This document shows positions 13,888 through 23,737 of a DNA stretch of 34,793 nt, in pieces. Both the position numbers and the translations under genes were made by a program. The stretch spans positions 1 to 34,793 of the forward strand of contig JAEURI010000104.1 in NCBI GenBank assembly GCA_016789225.1, read 5' to 3'. The number at the start of each line of letters is the position of its first letter. Position 1 is the stretch's first letter. This stretch comes from Anaerolineales bacterium (lineage in GTDB: Bacteria > Chloroflexota > Anaerolineae > Anaerolineales > Villigracilaceae). The notes beneath the pieces were generated by a model. The model had not been told where the DNA came from and did not search any database. It was given only the letters and a program-made list of their open reading frames with translations.

Positions 13888-15003
13888 ATGAGGAAATTTA
13901 TCGTTATTGAGCTTTCCCTTTTTCTTGCCTTTCTCGGGTTACTCGGCCTTTCACACCCCGCCGGAGCCTCTGCAGAAATTCAGGCAGACGACCCCATAGC
14001 CCGCGGGCGTTATCTTGCCAGCATCAGCGGCTGCACCTCCTGCCATACCCCAGATACCTCTGAATACCAAAATCCCCAAACCCTCACATTGGAACAAATT
14101 CAGGTCATCGCCTTCGACGGCAACCAGGCGCTAGACGAAGCCAAGTTCATGGCTGGTGGCCGTGCCTTCGACCTCGGTCCTGCTGGAGTGGTCTATTCGC
14201 GCAACATCACCCAGGATGAAGAGACCGGCATCGGCGCATGGAGCGATGAGCAGATCAAGATCGCCATCAAAACCGGGCTCTCCGCTAACGGGGAGATTCT
14301 TTTCCCGGTCATGCCATATCACGTCTACAACGGCATGGCAGATGAGGATGTAAACGCCATCGTCGCCTTCCTGCGCACCGTGCGCGCGATTAAGAACGAA
14401 GTTCCGCAACGCACAGTCATCACCGATGGTCTGGCTGCCCTTCCCTATCAGGAAGGAGTCTCCCTGCCCGACCCCGTCAACTCGCCTGCGCTTGGCGCAT
14501 ATCTTGTCAATCATGTGATGGGCTGCACCGATTGCCATACCCCGGTCGACCCTAACACGGGTGCGCCACTCATGGAAAAATATCTCGCCGGGCGGCAACC
14601 CTATGAAGGCCCATGGGGTATCGTCTACGGCGGCAATATCACCCCCGATGAAGAAACCGGCATCGGCTCATGGACGAACGAAGAGGTCAAACGTTCCATC
14701 ATCACCGGCATTGGCCGTGATGGACGCCGCCTCATTCTTATGCCCTGGTATGCATATTCCTCCCTGACTCCGCAGGACGCCGACGCTGTAGCCTCCTTTT
14801 TAAAGAATGACCTTCCCGCCGTCAACAATGAAATTCCCGCGCCTTCCCTGAACCCCGAGTTCATGGTGATGTCGCCAGCCGAGAATGCCGCTTCAAACTC
14901 CGGCCTTGACCTCAATTCCCCCATCATCCTGGTGGTGGTCGGAGTTGTCATTGTCGCTCTTGTCAGCCTTGGCATGTTCATGCTCAGGCGCAAGAATGGG
15001 TAG
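13888..15003 (+). CDS. Membrane-anchored dihaem cytochrome c
   Basis: 371 residues. Signal peptide ~1-29 ending near AGASA, first haem site C49-x-x-C52-H53 (SGCTSCHTP), second C213-x-x-C216-H217 (MGCTDCHTP), and a C-terminal helix ~344-365 with basic anchor RRKNG. The two halves are internal duplicates: each has a GRYL/GAYL opening, an NITPDEETGIG-type loop, and a late Met (FPVMPYHVY, LILMPWYAY) suited as sixth haem ligand. This resembles cytochrome subunits that pass electrons from dehydrogenases. It should sit outside the membrane, anchored at its C-terminus. The start has GAGGAG seven bases upstream. The kinase gene follows within 11 nt, suggesting a shared operon. Confidence 0.92.
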   Translation: MRKFIVIELSLFLAFLGLLGLSHPAGASAEIQADDPIARGRYLASISGCTSCHTPDTSEYQNPQTLTLEQIQVIAFDGNQALDEAKFMAGGRAFDLGPAGVVYSRNITQDEETGIGAWSDEQIKIAIKTGLSANGEILFPVMPYHVYNGMADEDVNAIVAFLRTVRAIKNEVPQRTVITDGLAALPYQEGVSLPDPVNSPALGAYLVNHVMGCTDCHTPVDPNTGAPLMEKYLAGRQPYEGPWGIVYGGNITPDEETGIGSWTNEEVKRSIITGIGRDGRRLILMPWYAYSSLTPQDADAVASFLKNDLPAVNNEIPAPSLNPEFMVMSPAENAASNSGLDLNSPIILVVVGVVIVALVSLGMFMLRRKNG

Positions 15004-15014
15004 AGATCAACGTG

Positions 15015-16883
15015 ATGCAGGAAATCAAAAAACTGGTCAATGAAAAATACCTGAACATTCAGGCAAAGCTGGTCTTCCCGCTTGCCCTGACTATCCTTCT
15101 CCTGGTTGTTTTCCTTTCGCCGCTCACCAATCGCATCATATCCAGCCGCATTGAGCAGGAAGCCGACCGCCGCCTGGCCGAAATTGCAGACTCGGTTGGA
15201 GCGCTCATCGAAAATTCTGAGGTGCTGGCGCGAAATAATGCCGCCCTGCTTGCCAAACAAGCCGAGATCGGGAATGCCTTTTCCGATAGTTCCTCCACAA
15301 ATGACTTGTTGACGATCAAGGATGAACTCGGCCTGCAGGAACTCTCGCTTTACACAGCAGATTTTCAACCCGGCGACCCGGCCTATTTTTATGGCGGGCC
15401 AAACATCACACGCAGGCTGCAAGTCAGTGAGAGCGCCGTAAGCATCCGTGAGGAATTGATCGCACAGGCACTACAGAGTGGAAGTGCAGCAAGTAACGTC
15501 GCGATCGCGCCACAGGGGTCACAGGTGATCGGCGTTGCACCAGTCTATGATCCCATTACAAGGGAATTAAGCGGGGTGGTGTTAACCGCCTTTTACATGG
15601 ATGAAGCCTACATACAAAACATCAGCCAGGTGATCAACACCGAGGTCGCCATCGTCAAGGACAATGCCATCACCGTTTCCACCATCAACAGCGACACCGG
15701 CTATGAAAAGCTGATCAACGAAGGCTGGTTGTCCGGCGCGGAGTTGCCCGCAGTGAATGTCACTTATAGTGATGGCACGGAATATCGCATCCTGGGCCAT
15801 CCGCTCACGATCTCTGGCATCCAGCAGGGATCGGTCATTGTGGCTCAACCAATTGATCAGTTGTTCAGTTTGAATCAGAGCATTCAGGCTGTGCTTTTTA
15901 CAATTACAGGCGTCTTCGCTCTCACAGCTCTTTGGTTCTGGATCGCCGCCTTTGTCACCCTCACCCGCCCGCTGGTGCAGTTGACCGATGCGACCACCAA
16001 GATCAGCCAGGGCAACTTCGACCAGCAGGTGAATATAAGCTATCTGCTTTTCAAGGATGAGATCACCTTGTTGAGCGAGAATTTCAACACCATGACCCAG
16101 CACCTGAACGAGCTGTATACCAGCCTGGAGGAGAGAGTCAAGCAAAGGACTCAGGAACTGGCCGAGGCGCGGGATGAAGCGGTGGCGGCGAACAAGTCGA
16201 AATCGGAGTTCGTCTCCATTGTCACGCATGAACTCAAACTGCCGATGACCTCCATCAAGGGCTACAGCGACCTGATGCTCGCCGGGGCGACGGGGCCCTT
16301 GAATGAGAATCAAGCCGGTTTCTTGACGACCATCCGCAATAACGTCAACCGCATGGCAACGCTGGTCTCGGACCTTGCAGATATTTCGCGTATCGAAAGC
16401 GGAAATCTGCGCATCGAACCGAGATCTGTGCCTGTATGGGATGTAGTCGATGAAGTGGCAAACCTGACCCGGACGCAATTGGAGCAAAAGAAGCAAACAC
16501 TCACCCTGGAGATCCCGGAAGGATTGCCGAAAGCCTGGTGTGACCGTACGCGCCTCGCGCAGATCCTCACCAACCTGGTGAGCAATGCGAACAAATATAC
16601 TCCGGAAGGCGGCGAGGTAAATATTGAAGCTATACAGATGGAGAATATGATTCAGATCACGGTTCGGGACAATGGGCTGGGCATGACCCCCGAAGATCAG
16701 CAGCAGCTTTTCAGCAAGTTCTTTCGCTCGGCAGATGAAAAAGTGCGCGAAGCCCCCGGCACCGGGCTTGGTTTGAGCATCACGAAAAATCTGATCGAAA
16801 TGCATGGCGGCCGGATCTGGTTCGAGAGTGAATTCCGACAGGGGACTCGATTCTATTTCACAATCCCACAGCAGACTCAATAG
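15015..16883 (+). CDS. Transmembrane sensor histidine kinase (CACHE-like sensor, HAMP)
   Basis: About 622 residues. TM1 ~18-40; a ~245-residue extracytoplasmic region resembling CACHE sensors (YTADFQPGDPAYFYGGP, GVAPVYDPITRELSGVVLTAF); TM2 ~288-312; HAMP ~315-368; a short coiled coil; HisKA with phospho-acceptor H405 in VTHELKLPMTSIKGYSD; HATPase with N box NLVSNANKYTPEGG, DNGLGM and GTGLGLSI. The conserved HELRTP box reads HELKLP. No response regulator gene is adjacent. GTG at 15012 is an alternative start. Being 11 nt after the cytochrome gene, it may sense respiratory or redox state, but the ligand is unknown. Confidence 0.93.
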   Translation: MQEIKKLVNEKYLNIQAKLVFPLALTILLLVVFLSPLTNRIISSRIEQEADRRLAEIADSVGALIENSEVLARNNAALLAKQAEIGNAFSDSSSTNDLLTIKDELGLQELSLYTADFQPGDPAYFYGGPNITRRLQVSESAVSIREELIAQALQSGSAASNVAIAPQGSQVIGVAPVYDPITRELSGVVLTAFYMDEAYIQNISQVINTEVAIVKDNAITVSTINSDTGYEKLINEGWLSGAELPAVNVTYSDGTEYRILGHPLTISGIQQGSVIVAQPIDQLFSLNQSIQAVLFTITGVFALTALWFWIAAFVTLTRPLVQLTDATTKISQGNFDQQVNISYLLFKDEITLLSENFNTMTQHLNELYTSLEERVKQRTQELAEARDEAVAANKSKSEFVSIVTHELKLPMTSIKGYSDLMLAGATGPLNENQAGFLTTIRNNVNRMATLVSDLADISRIESGNLRIEPRSVPVWDVVDEVANLTRTQLEQKKQTLTLEIPEGLPKAWCDRTRLAQILTNLVSNANKYTPEGGEVNIEAIQMENMIQITVRDNGLGMTPEDQQQLFSKFFRSADEKVREAPGTGLGLSITKNLIEMHGGRIWFESEFRQGTRFYFTIPQQTQ

Positions 16884-16891
16884 AGAACTGC

Positions 16892-17494
16892 TTACTTTTC
16901 GTACTTCGCCAGCATTCCTTGCAGGTTGCTCTTCACCTCCGCCCATTCTGAATCGATGATGCTATAGAACACCGAATGGCGGATATATCCATCCGGCAGG
17001 ATCATATGATTGCGCAGGACGCCCTCTTTTTTTGCGCCAATCCGTTCAATGGCACGCTGGGAGCGTTCATTGCGCGAGTCGGTTTTGATCTGCACACGGA
17101 TCGTCCCCAGGGTCTCAAAGGCATGCTGCAGCAAAAGGTATTTGCATTCTGTGTTGACCGCCGTACGTTGAAAATCGGCGCCATACCAGGTGCCGCCCAC
17201 TTCGAGGCCGCGGTCTTTGGGCACAATGTTCAAATAGCGGGTTGCGCCTGCCACCCGGTCTGATGCAAGATGAATGACAACAAAGGGCAGGTCAGTCCCT
17301 TTTGTTTCGCGTTCGAGAATATCAAGAACCCATTTGCGCATATCGTTTTCAGTTGCGATATCGCCATATAACATGAAGTTCCAAAAATCCTGCCCGGCTC
17401 CAATGGCAGTTAACCCGGGAATGTGCGCCTCGCTCATCGGTTCCAATCGAACATGTTTGCCTTGCAACGTCACACGCGAAATCCAATTACTCAT
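16892..17494 (-). CDS. GNAT acetyltransferase, RimJ/RimL type
   Basis: 200 residues. The start VTLQGKHVRLEPMSEAHIPGL and the block QTDSRNERSQRAIERIGAKKEGVLRNH (here IKTDSRNERS...) are hallmarks of the Acetyltransf_3 branch that transfers acetyl groups from acetyl-CoA to protein N-termini or small amines. Start chosen at 17494: its ATG overlaps the murE stop (ATGA) with AAGGG just before it, so it is translationally coupled to murE. Substrate unknown; coupling with murE hints at a cell-envelope link but is not evidence of one. Confidence 0.87.
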   Translation of the reverse strand: MSNWISRVTLQGKHVRLEPMSEAHIPGLTAIGAGQDFWNFMLYGDIATENDMRKWVLDILERETKGTDLPFVVIHLASDRVAGATRYLNIVPKDRGLEVGGTWYGADFQRTAVNTECKYLLLQHAFETLGTIRVQIKTDSRNERSQRAIERIGAKKEGVLRNHMILPDGYIRHSVFYSIIDSEWAEVKSNLQGMLAKYEK

Positions 17495-19062
17495 CCCTTC
17501 AACCACTCCTCTTCTTTTTTATCCTGTGACGGTAAATAAGGCATCTTCGGGCCATCCACACCTAGATAATCTGCCAGTGCTGCACGCATCGCCGTGCGAT
17601 CGTCCCACAGATATTCGGTCTTTCCAAAGCACATGGATTGTTCATGTCCCTTCCCGCAAGAAAGCACGATATCTCCTACTTGAGCCAGCTTCAACGCAAA
17701 CTTGATGGCTTCGCCGCGATCTGGTACCCGCCAAAAGGTCTCTCCTTCGCGTCCGCCCCTGGACCTGATACCCGCTGCCATTTCTTCAAGGATTCCATCC
17801 AACGATTCGATGCGCGGGTCCTCGGCAGTCAGCACGGTCAGATCGGCCAGCTCTGCGGAGGTCTCTGCCATCATGCGGCGTTTCTCCTTGTCGCGCAATC
17901 CAGCCGAGCCAAAAACGGCAATGACTCGTTTGTTCGTCATTGTTCTGCCTGCCTCCAGGGCAACCTTCAACGCATTCGGCGTATGAGCGAAATCCACAAT
18001 AGCTGTGAAGTTCTGTCCCATATCGATGCGTTCCATGCGGCCAGGGATACCTTCCAAGGAGGCTATCCCATTTGATGCCGCTTGTGGGTCGATTCCAAGA
18101 CCAAATACGGCGGAAGTCAAGGCGGCAAGGCAATTCGAAACATTGTACGCCCCAACCAGATTGCTCAATGTGACTACGCGAAAATCCCGACCGACCGCCG
18201 TAAAGTGGATACCCGATGGGCTGTATTCAATATCCACGCCGCGGACCTCCGCTCCATCCCCCAGCCCATAATTGACCTTGTTCGTTTTGATAAGGTCATT
18301 TAGGAAATCAAAAGATTTCTTATCGTCAAAGTTGATGACAGCCAGACGCGGGTTACCCTGTGGTTTTTCACGAGTCCATTCGAGGCTGCTGAATAAGCGC
18401 GCTTTGGCGGCGCGATAATTTTCGTAACCGCCATGCTCATCCATATGTTCGTGTGTGATGTTGGTCACCACGGCGATGTCGAACTCGCAGGCATCGATGC
18501 GATGCTGTGCCCAGCCGTGGGAGGTCGTCTCCAACACGACATGAGTCAACCCGGCATCCACCATCCTGGCGAGATAACGTTGAACGTCATGCGCATCCGG
18601 CGTGGTGACGTGAAAGCCTGTATCCAGCACTTCATCCCCAATCACAGCGTTGACGGTCGAGATCATTCCGGCTTTGATACCTGCCGCAATGAGGATCTTA
18701 TAGAGCAGGTTGCTTGTGGTCGTTTTGCCATCGGTGCCGGTTATACCGATGACGGTCAGCTTACGGGCGGGAAAGCCATGAAACGCAGCAGCAAGCCAGG
18801 TCAGGGAATGACGCGCGTCTTCGAGTTGAAGGTACGGAACGGAGAATCCGCCCACTTCCCGATCTCCCACGACCGCCGCTGCTCCATTGGCTATCGCTTT
18901 TTGAATATATGCATGTCCGTCTGAATCGCGCCCGCGCATGGCGACAAAAAGATTTCCAGGTTTCACTGTGCGGCTGTCGATGGCAATGCCATTAATCTCC
19001 ACATCCGGGATGGTTGAGGGTAATGAGAATGGGAAGTCGACGAACATTTGCTTTAATTCCAT
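17491..19062 (-). CDS. murE: UDP-N-acetylmuramyl-tripeptide synthetase (MurE family)
   Basis: 523 residues. Mur ligases add the third amino acid to UDP-MurNAc-L-Ala-D-Glu in the cytoplasm, using ATP. Visible: N-terminal UMP-binding domain (GIAIDSRTVKPGNLFVA), ATP loop GITGTDGKTTT (~106-116), ETTSHGWAQHRI, NITHEHMDEHG, the RAAKARLF lysine region, and DFAHTPNAL. The residue-3 selectivity motif, DNPR in DAP-adding enzymes, reads EDPR (~414-417): the Arg is kept but the first two residues differ. Amino-acid specificity (DAP, Orn or Lys) is therefore open. No other mur genes lie next to it. GGAGA is 11 nt before the ATG. Confidence 0.93.
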   Translation of the reverse strand: MELKQMFVDFPFSLPSTIPDVEINGIAIDSRTVKPGNLFVAMRGRDSDGHAYIQKAIANGAAAVVGDREVGGFSVPYLQLEDARHSLTWLAAAFHGFPARKLTVIGITGTDGKTTTSNLLYKILIAAGIKAGMISTVNAVIGDEVLDTGFHVTTPDAHDVQRYLARMVDAGLTHVVLETTSHGWAQHRIDACEFDIAVVTNITHEHMDEHGGYENYRAAKARLFSSLEWTREKPQGNPRLAVINFDDKKSFDFLNDLIKTNKVNYGLGDGAEVRGVDIEYSPSGIHFTAVGRDFRVVTLSNLVGAYNVSNCLAALTSAVFGLGIDPQAASNGIASLEGIPGRMERIDMGQNFTAIVDFAHTPNALKVALEAGRTMTNKRVIAVFGSAGLRDKEKRRMMAETSAELADLTVLTAEDPRIESLDGILEEMAAGIRSRGGREGETFWRVPDRGEAIKFALKLAQVGDIVLSCGKGHEQSMCFGKTEYLWDDRTAMRAALADYLGVDGPKMPYLPSQDKKEEEWLKG

Positions 19063-19091
19063 AATCGAATTTATCTCCGTGAACAGATAAC

Positions 19092-19125
19092 AAAAAGGGT
19101 TTTGGCAATTCTATCGCCAAAACCC
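19092..19125 (-). terminator. Terminator between the Fno-like gene and murE
   Basis: Minus strand GGGTTTTGGC / GCCAAAACCC perfect 10-bp stem with a nine-base loop, then TTTTTGTT. It lies 24 nt after the Fno-like stop, so murE probably has its own weak promoter or relies on read-through. Confidence 0.9.
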
Positions 19126-19148
19126 ATGACTGCCAAACGAGGGATTTT

Positions 19149-19802
19149 CTATTCCGCCCGCACCAATTTGATGTTGAAGTAATAAGAAGAAGCTGATTTT
19201 CGGAAGCAGCGCCACAGCAGAACGTACATTTCCACACCGCGCGATGTGGTGATATCGCCAAGGTCGACTACAGACCGCCAGCCGAAACATTCCTTCAACA
19301 GTTTTGTGACTGTTGCCTTGGCATCCTGGCTGTTGCCGCTGACGAAGACATCTGTCTTTTCGGGAAGCATGGTCGGGTGGATGCTGATTTCACAGTTGAC
19401 CGTGTTGAGGGATTTGACCACAAATGTATCTGGAAATTCGCGCTGGATCTGTTCTCCCAACGAGTCGGTATTGCAGACCGTCAGGCTCCACGCATCCGTC
19501 GAGTAATCGAGCGGAGTGGCGGTATCTATTAATATCTTGCCCTTCATATTTTCAGCGCCAGCCAGCCGCATGGCGTTCAAGGAAGCGGTGCCCAGCGTGC
19601 AATTGAAGAGAATATCACCAAACGCGGCGGCGTTCGCAAAGGTGCCAAACAGGGCATGGATTACGCCTTGTTCTTTTGCCCATGCAACCGCCTTCGGGTT
19701 ATCGGCATCCCGTCCGCCCATCATCACTTCGTGACCGCATTGCACAAGTTTCGAGGCAATCGTCTGTCCCACAACTCCGGTTCCCAATACGCCAAATTTC
19801 AT
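19149..19802 (-). CDS. Fno-like NAD(P)-binding oxidoreductase (F420-dependent NADP reductase family)
   Basis: 217 residues. It begins with the Rossmann signature FGVLGTGVVGQTIASKL and continues with GGRD at the second strand, as in proteins that bind NADP(H) phosphate. KSLNTVNCEI (~130) and DLGDITTSRGVEMYVLLW (~180-198) match the NADPH:F420 oxidoreductase (NADP_oxidored/F420_oxidored) family. Many bacterial members have no proven F420 use, so the cofactor is uncertain. AAAAGGAG lies six bases before the ATG. It is monocistronic, judged by the terminator downstream. Confidence 0.85.
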   Translation of the reverse strand: MKFGVLGTGVVGQTIASKLVQCGHEVMMGGRDADNPKAVAWAKEQGVIHALFGTFANAAAFGDILFNCTLGTASLNAMRLAGAENMKGKILIDTATPLDYSTDAWSLTVCNTDSLGEQIQREFPDTFVVKSLNTVNCEISIHPTMLPEKTDVFVSGNSQDAKATVTKLLKECFGWRSVVDLGDITTSRGVEMYVLLWRCFRKSASSYYFNIKLVRAE

Positions 19803-19873
19803 AGTGAGCTCCTTTTCGTGCGAAGTTTTTTATTTTTTGTGCCCGAACCGCTCTTACATTCTTTGGTGAGAAT

Positions 19874-19879
19874 AGTATA
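19874..19879 (-). promoter_or_regulatory. -10 element of the Fno-like gene
   Basis: Minus strand TGGTTATACT with TATACT at plus 19874-19879; transcription would start ~65 nt before the ATG. No good -35 is seen. The stretch 19803-19927 otherwise holds no gene and no clear terminator for the V-ATPase operon. Confidence 0.4.
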
Positions 19880-19927
19880 ACCAAATTCCTGCGGGGATGA
19901 TAGTCTGAATTCCCATTCGTTGCGAGC

Positions 19928-20557
19928 CTATGCCGCCTCTTTGGTCATCTTGGTTTTCAGCCACTTAAGACGGAAGGTTTCCTCACGCTCGCGTTCCTCC
20001 AGGGAACTGACAATGAACTCGATCTGGTGCTTATACTGCGGAATGAAAATATGCTGGAGCGCATTCACACGACGCTGGGTTTTTCGCAATTCGTTCGCCA
20101 GGCGCCAGACGGCAGCCGTCAGCATGGAAAGTTGAGGAATGCGCAGGAGCACTTCACGAAAGGCATCACTGGCCTCATCCAATGCCGCGGATGTATCGCC
20201 AGGGCTGTAAGGGAGTTTGGGCGGCTCGCCGCGCGCTTCGATCTGCGGGATCGCCACCCCCATGATGCCGCGCAGGCGCAAATGGACTTCCACCGTTTTG
20301 TTGACTGCCAGCGAAGCCCATTCCACATGGTCAGAGCCCATCACGAGGCGGGCTTTTTCCATCGCATCGTAAGCGGTCTGCAATAAAGCCCAGACCTCTT
20401 TTTGAAGGGTATCCGCTTCTTTTGCCACACGAACCAGTTCGCCTGTCAGAGCTTCGCGTTTGCGGTCGAGGATCTCATAGCCCTCTTTTGCAAATCGCAA
20501 TTCCTTCTTGAGGCGGATCAGGTTCGTGCGGGTGGGGGCAATATTAATTTGAGGCAT
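19928..20557 (-). CDS. atpD: V/A-type ATPase subunit D (central rotor stalk)
   Basis: 209 residues. It opens with [32 protein letters not shown], the typical start of V/A-type subunit D, and closes with [32 protein letters not shown], the C-terminal coil. The two long helices form the axle that turns inside the A3B3 hexamer. It is the last gene of the operon and its start overlaps the subunit B gene by 14 nt. Not to be confused with F-type atpD (beta). Confidence 0.96.
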   Translation of the reverse strand: MPQINIAPTRTNLIRLKKELRFAKEGYEILDRKREALTGELVRVAKEADTLQKEVWALLQTAYDAMEKARLVMGSDHVEWASLAVNKTVEVHLRLRGIMGVAIPQIEARGEPPKLPYSPGDTSAALDEASDAFREVLLRIPQLSMLTAAVWRLANELRKTQRRVNALQHIFIPQYKHQIEFIVSSLEEREREETFRLKWLKTKMTKEAA

Positions 20558-21971
20558 CGTCGCCCTTGTAGTATTGCGCGATCTCGTCGAGCGTGACGCG
20601 CGTCAGTTCCTTCTTTGGGAGCATCGAAAGGAGCTTCCAACCGATCTCAAGCGTACGCTCGATGGTGCGATTTTCAGTGAAGCTTTGGTTGACGAATTCA
20701 CGCTCGAATGCGCGTCCGAACTTAAGATATTTCTGGTCAACCTCACTGAGCTCTTCCTCGCCGATCACGGATGCCAGCGCACGAACGTCCTGTGTTTTAG
20801 CATACGCCGCATACAGCTGGGCTCCCCAACGCGGATGATCGTCACGTGTACGATTCTTGCCGATGCCATCCTTCATCAAACGCGAAAGACTCGGCAGAAC
20901 AGCCACAGGAGGATAAATGCCCGCAAAGTTAAGTTCGCGTCCCAACACGATCTGGCCTTCGGTGATGTACCCGGTCAGGTCGGGCATGGGATGCGTGATG
21001 TCGTCGTTCGGCATGGTAAGAATAGGTATCTGCGTAATGGAACCTTTGCTCGTGCGGATGCGCCCGGTACGTTCATACATTGAGGCGAGATCACTATATA
21101 GATAGCCTGGGTAACCTTTACGGCTTGGCACTTCACCGCGCACGTTCGAGATCTGGCGCAGGGCTTCACCATAGTTGGTCATATCGGTGAGCACAACCAG
21201 CACATGCATTTCACGTTCGTAGGCAAGATATTCCGCCAAGGTCAATGCCGCGCGCGGCGTGACGATACGCTCCACTGGCGGATCATCGGCCAGGTTGAGG
21301 AACATCGCCACACGGGTCAGCGCTCCGCTTTCCGTAAAGGAACGCCGAAAATAATCGGCCACATCGTTCTTGACACCCATCGCAGCAAATACGATCGCGA
21401 ATTCTTCGCCTTCGGTTTGCGGCGCGCCTGCCACTTTACCCAGGGTTGCCTGACGCACGATTTGCGCGGCAAGTTGGTCATGCGGCATACCCGCACCAGA
21501 GAACAAGGGCAGTTTCTGCCCGCGCAGGAGGGTATTCACACCATCAATGGTGGAGATGCCAGTCTGAATGTAATCACGAGGATAAATACGCGCCGTCGGG
21601 TTGATGGGCTGGCCGTTTACATCGGCATAGTGATCCGTCAACGGTTCCGGGCCGCCGTCGATCGGATTGCCCAAGCCATCGAAGATACGCCCAAGCATTT
21701 CCTCGGTAACGGGAATATGCAGGGTGTTCCCTAAAAAGCGTACACGTGTCCCGTCAATCGAGAGCCCGGTGGAGCCTGCAAATGCCTGAATCACGGCAAA
21801 GCCCTCGCCCACTTCGAGCACGCGCCCGCGGCGTATCTGTCCGCGCGAATCCTGGATTTCAACCACTTCATCGTAACTGACGTTCACCGCGCCTTCGACG
21901 ACCAAAATCGGACCTTCAATGCGTCCAACACCAACGACTTCCTGACCGCCTTGTACTGTTACTTCGCTCAT
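20544..21971 (-). CDS. atpB: V/A-type ATPase subunit B (non-catalytic, regulatory)
   Basis: 475 residues. The P-loop position is replaced by [15 protein letters not shown], as expected for the non-catalytic B subunit. Other signatures are [50 protein letters not shown] and SRLMKDGIG. It alternates with subunit A in the V1 hexamer. The start overlaps the subunit A stop by four bases, and its end overlaps subunit D, so A, B and D are tightly coupled. GGCGG/AAGT bases before the ATG give only a modest ribosome site, consistent with coupling. Confidence 0.97.
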   Translation of the reverse strand: MSEVTVQGGQEVVGVGRIEGPILVVEGAVNVSYDEVVEIQDSRGQIRRGRVLEVGEGFAVIQAFAGSTGLSIDGTRVRFLGNTLHIPVTEEMLGRIFDGLGNPIDGGPEPLTDHYADVNGQPINPTARIYPRDYIQTGISTIDGVNTLLRGQKLPLFSGAGMPHDQLAAQIVRQATLGKVAGAPQTEGEEFAIVFAAMGVKNDVADYFRRSFTESGALTRVAMFLNLADDPPVERIVTPRAALTLAEYLAYEREMHVLVVLTDMTNYGEALRQISNVRGEVPSRKGYPGYLYSDLASMYERTGRIRTSKGSITQIPILTMPNDDITHPMPDLTGYITEGQIVLGRELNFAGIYPPVAVLPSLSRLMKDGIGKNRTRDDHPRWGAQLYAAYAKTQDVRALASVIGEEELSEVDQKYLKFGRAFEREFVNQSFTENRTIERTLEIGWKLLSMLPKKELTRVTLDEIAQYYKGDDASN

Positions 21972-23737
21972 GATCTGTACTCCGCATCCAGTTGACCCAT
22001 TTGCTCGTCAATCTGTTTTTGAATGTCGTCGAACTTGTGCATCTCTTCGTTCGTTACAGTCGATTTGGCACGAATGATCGTATCGACCACGGGAAGGTCA
22101 TGGATCAAATTGATCGGCGCACCGCGTTTGATGATCGCCATGCCGCGCTCGTGGAAGTAAAGCACCAGCTCAAGCAGGCGGATCTGTTTCTCGACGGAGG
22201 AATACGCATCCACAGCCTCGGTGGCATTCTGCTGCAAAATCCCTTCACGGATGAGGCGTGTGGTTTCCAGCACCATGCGCTCGGTGTAGGGAAGCGCATC
22301 TGGCCCGACCAGTTTGACGATCTGTGAGAGGCGGCTTTCTTCGCTCAACAACTCCATCGCGCGGTTGCGCATCGTCAACCAATCCTTGCCAACCTTTTCG
22401 CGCCACCAGGCAGCCACATCGTCGATATATTCGCTGTAGCTGTCCAGCCAGTTGATGGCAGGAAAGTGACGGGCGGAAGCGAGAGACTTATCCAACGCCC
22501 AGAAACAGCGGATAAAACGTTTGGTGTGTTGGGTCACAGGTTCTGAAAAGTCACCACCGGGAGGCGACACAGCGCCTACAATGGAAACCGAGCCCTGTGT
22601 GCCGTTCAAATTATCCACATACCCAGCCCGTTCATAGAATTCTGCAAGGCGACCGGCAAGGTAAGCGGGATATCCTTCTTCTGCGGGCATCTCTTCCAAA
22701 CGACCGGAAACTTCGCGCAACGCCTCAGCCCAACGGGAGGTGGAGTCTGCCATAAGCGCCACGTGATATCCCATGTCGCGGTAATACTCGGCGATGGTGA
22801 TGCCGGTATAAATGCTGGCCTCTCTCGCCGCAACCGGCATGTTGGACGTATTCGCTATCAGCACCGTGCGTTCCATAAGGGGTCGACCCGTTCTCGGGTC
22901 AACCAGATGCGGAAATTCCTGCAATACCTCGGTCATCTCGTTGCCACGTTCACCGCATCCAATATAAACAATAACTTCTGCGTCTGCCCATTTGGCGATG
23001 CTGTGCTGGGTGACTGTTTTTCCAGAACCGAAGGGTCCGGGAATACCCGCCGCCCCGCCTTTCGCAACAGGGAAAAACGTATCCAGAATGCGTTGGCCGG
23101 TGATCAATGGAATATTCGCACCGCGGCGGTTCGTGAATGGACGCGCCCGGCGGACAGGCCAGCGTTGAAGCATGGAAACTGATTTTTCCTCTTTGCCAAC
23201 TTTTACTTTGGCGATGGCATCGGTTACGGTGTATTCACCCGCAGCGGCCACCCAAGTGACCGTGCCTGAGTCGTCCGGGTTAAGCATGATGCGGTGTTCG
23301 AGAGTATCTGTCTCCATCACCGCACCGAGAATCGCACCACCCTTCACTTCGTCACCAACTTTGACCCTGGGTGAGAATTTCCATTTCTTCTCACGGCTGA
23401 TCGGATCAAAGCGCGCGCCGCGGTTGATAAAAGAACCCATTGCGGCTTCGATCAACGGCAACGGACGCTGGACGCCGTCGTAAATGCTTTGGATCAAACC
23501 AGGCCCCAACTCCACAGACAAAGGCAGACCTGTACCGTACACTGGAGCACCGGTTTGCATGCCTGCGGTTTCTTCATACACTTGAACCGTCATCTGGTCG
23601 CCTTTGAGACCGATCACCTCACCCACCAGGCGTTCCGTACCCACTTCAACGAGCTCAAGCATGCCTACATTGCGAGACCCTCGGGCGCGCACAACAGGCC
23701 CGCTGATCCAGGTTATCGTTCCTACTTGATCGCTCAT
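21968..23737 (-). CDS. atpA: V/A-type ATPase subunit A (catalytic)
   Basis: 589 residues, normal for V/A-type A subunits. Catalytic P-loop [11 protein letters not shown] at ~234-244, the A-specific non-homologous insert (~115-190), [17 protein letters not shown], and [27 protein letters not shown]. It hydrolyses or makes ATP at the A/B interface. A few bases overlap at both ends (E upstream, B downstream). Whether the enzyme pumps ions or synthesises ATP in this cell cannot be decided from sequence. Confidence 0.98.
   Translation of the reverse strand: MSDQVGTITWISGPVVRARGSRNVGMLELVEVGTERLVGEVIGLKGDQMTVQVYEETAGMQTGAPVYGTGLPLSVELGPGLIQSIYDGVQRPLPLIEAAMGSFINRGARFDPISREKKWKFSPRVKVGDEVKGGAILGAVMETDTLEHRIMLNPDDSGTVTWVAAAGEYTVTDAIAKVKVGKEEKSVSMLQRWPVRRARPFTNRRGANIPLITGQRILDTFFPVAKGGAAGIPGPFGSGKTVTQHSIAKWADAEVIVYIGCGERGNEMTEVLQEFPHLVDPRTGRPLMERTVLIANTSNMPVAAREASIYTGITIAEYYRDMGYHVALMADSTSRWAEALREVSGRLEEMPAEEGYPAYLAGRLAEFYERAGYVDNLNGTQGSVSIVGAVSPPGGDFSEPVTQHTKRFIRCFWALDKSLASARHFPAINWLDSYSEYIDDVAAWWREKVGKDWLTMRNRAMELLSEESRLSQIVKLVGPDALPYTERMVLETTRLIREGILQQNATEAVDAYSSVEKQIRLLELVLYFHERGMAIIKRGAPINLIHDLPVVDTIIRAKSTVTNEEMHKFDDIQKQIDEQMGQLDAEYRS

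Noticed and set aside
15582-16946. 454-codon minus-strand frame opposite the histidine kinase
   Set aside because: The sense strand encodes clear HAMP, HisKA and HATPase motifs; the antisense product has no recognisable domain.
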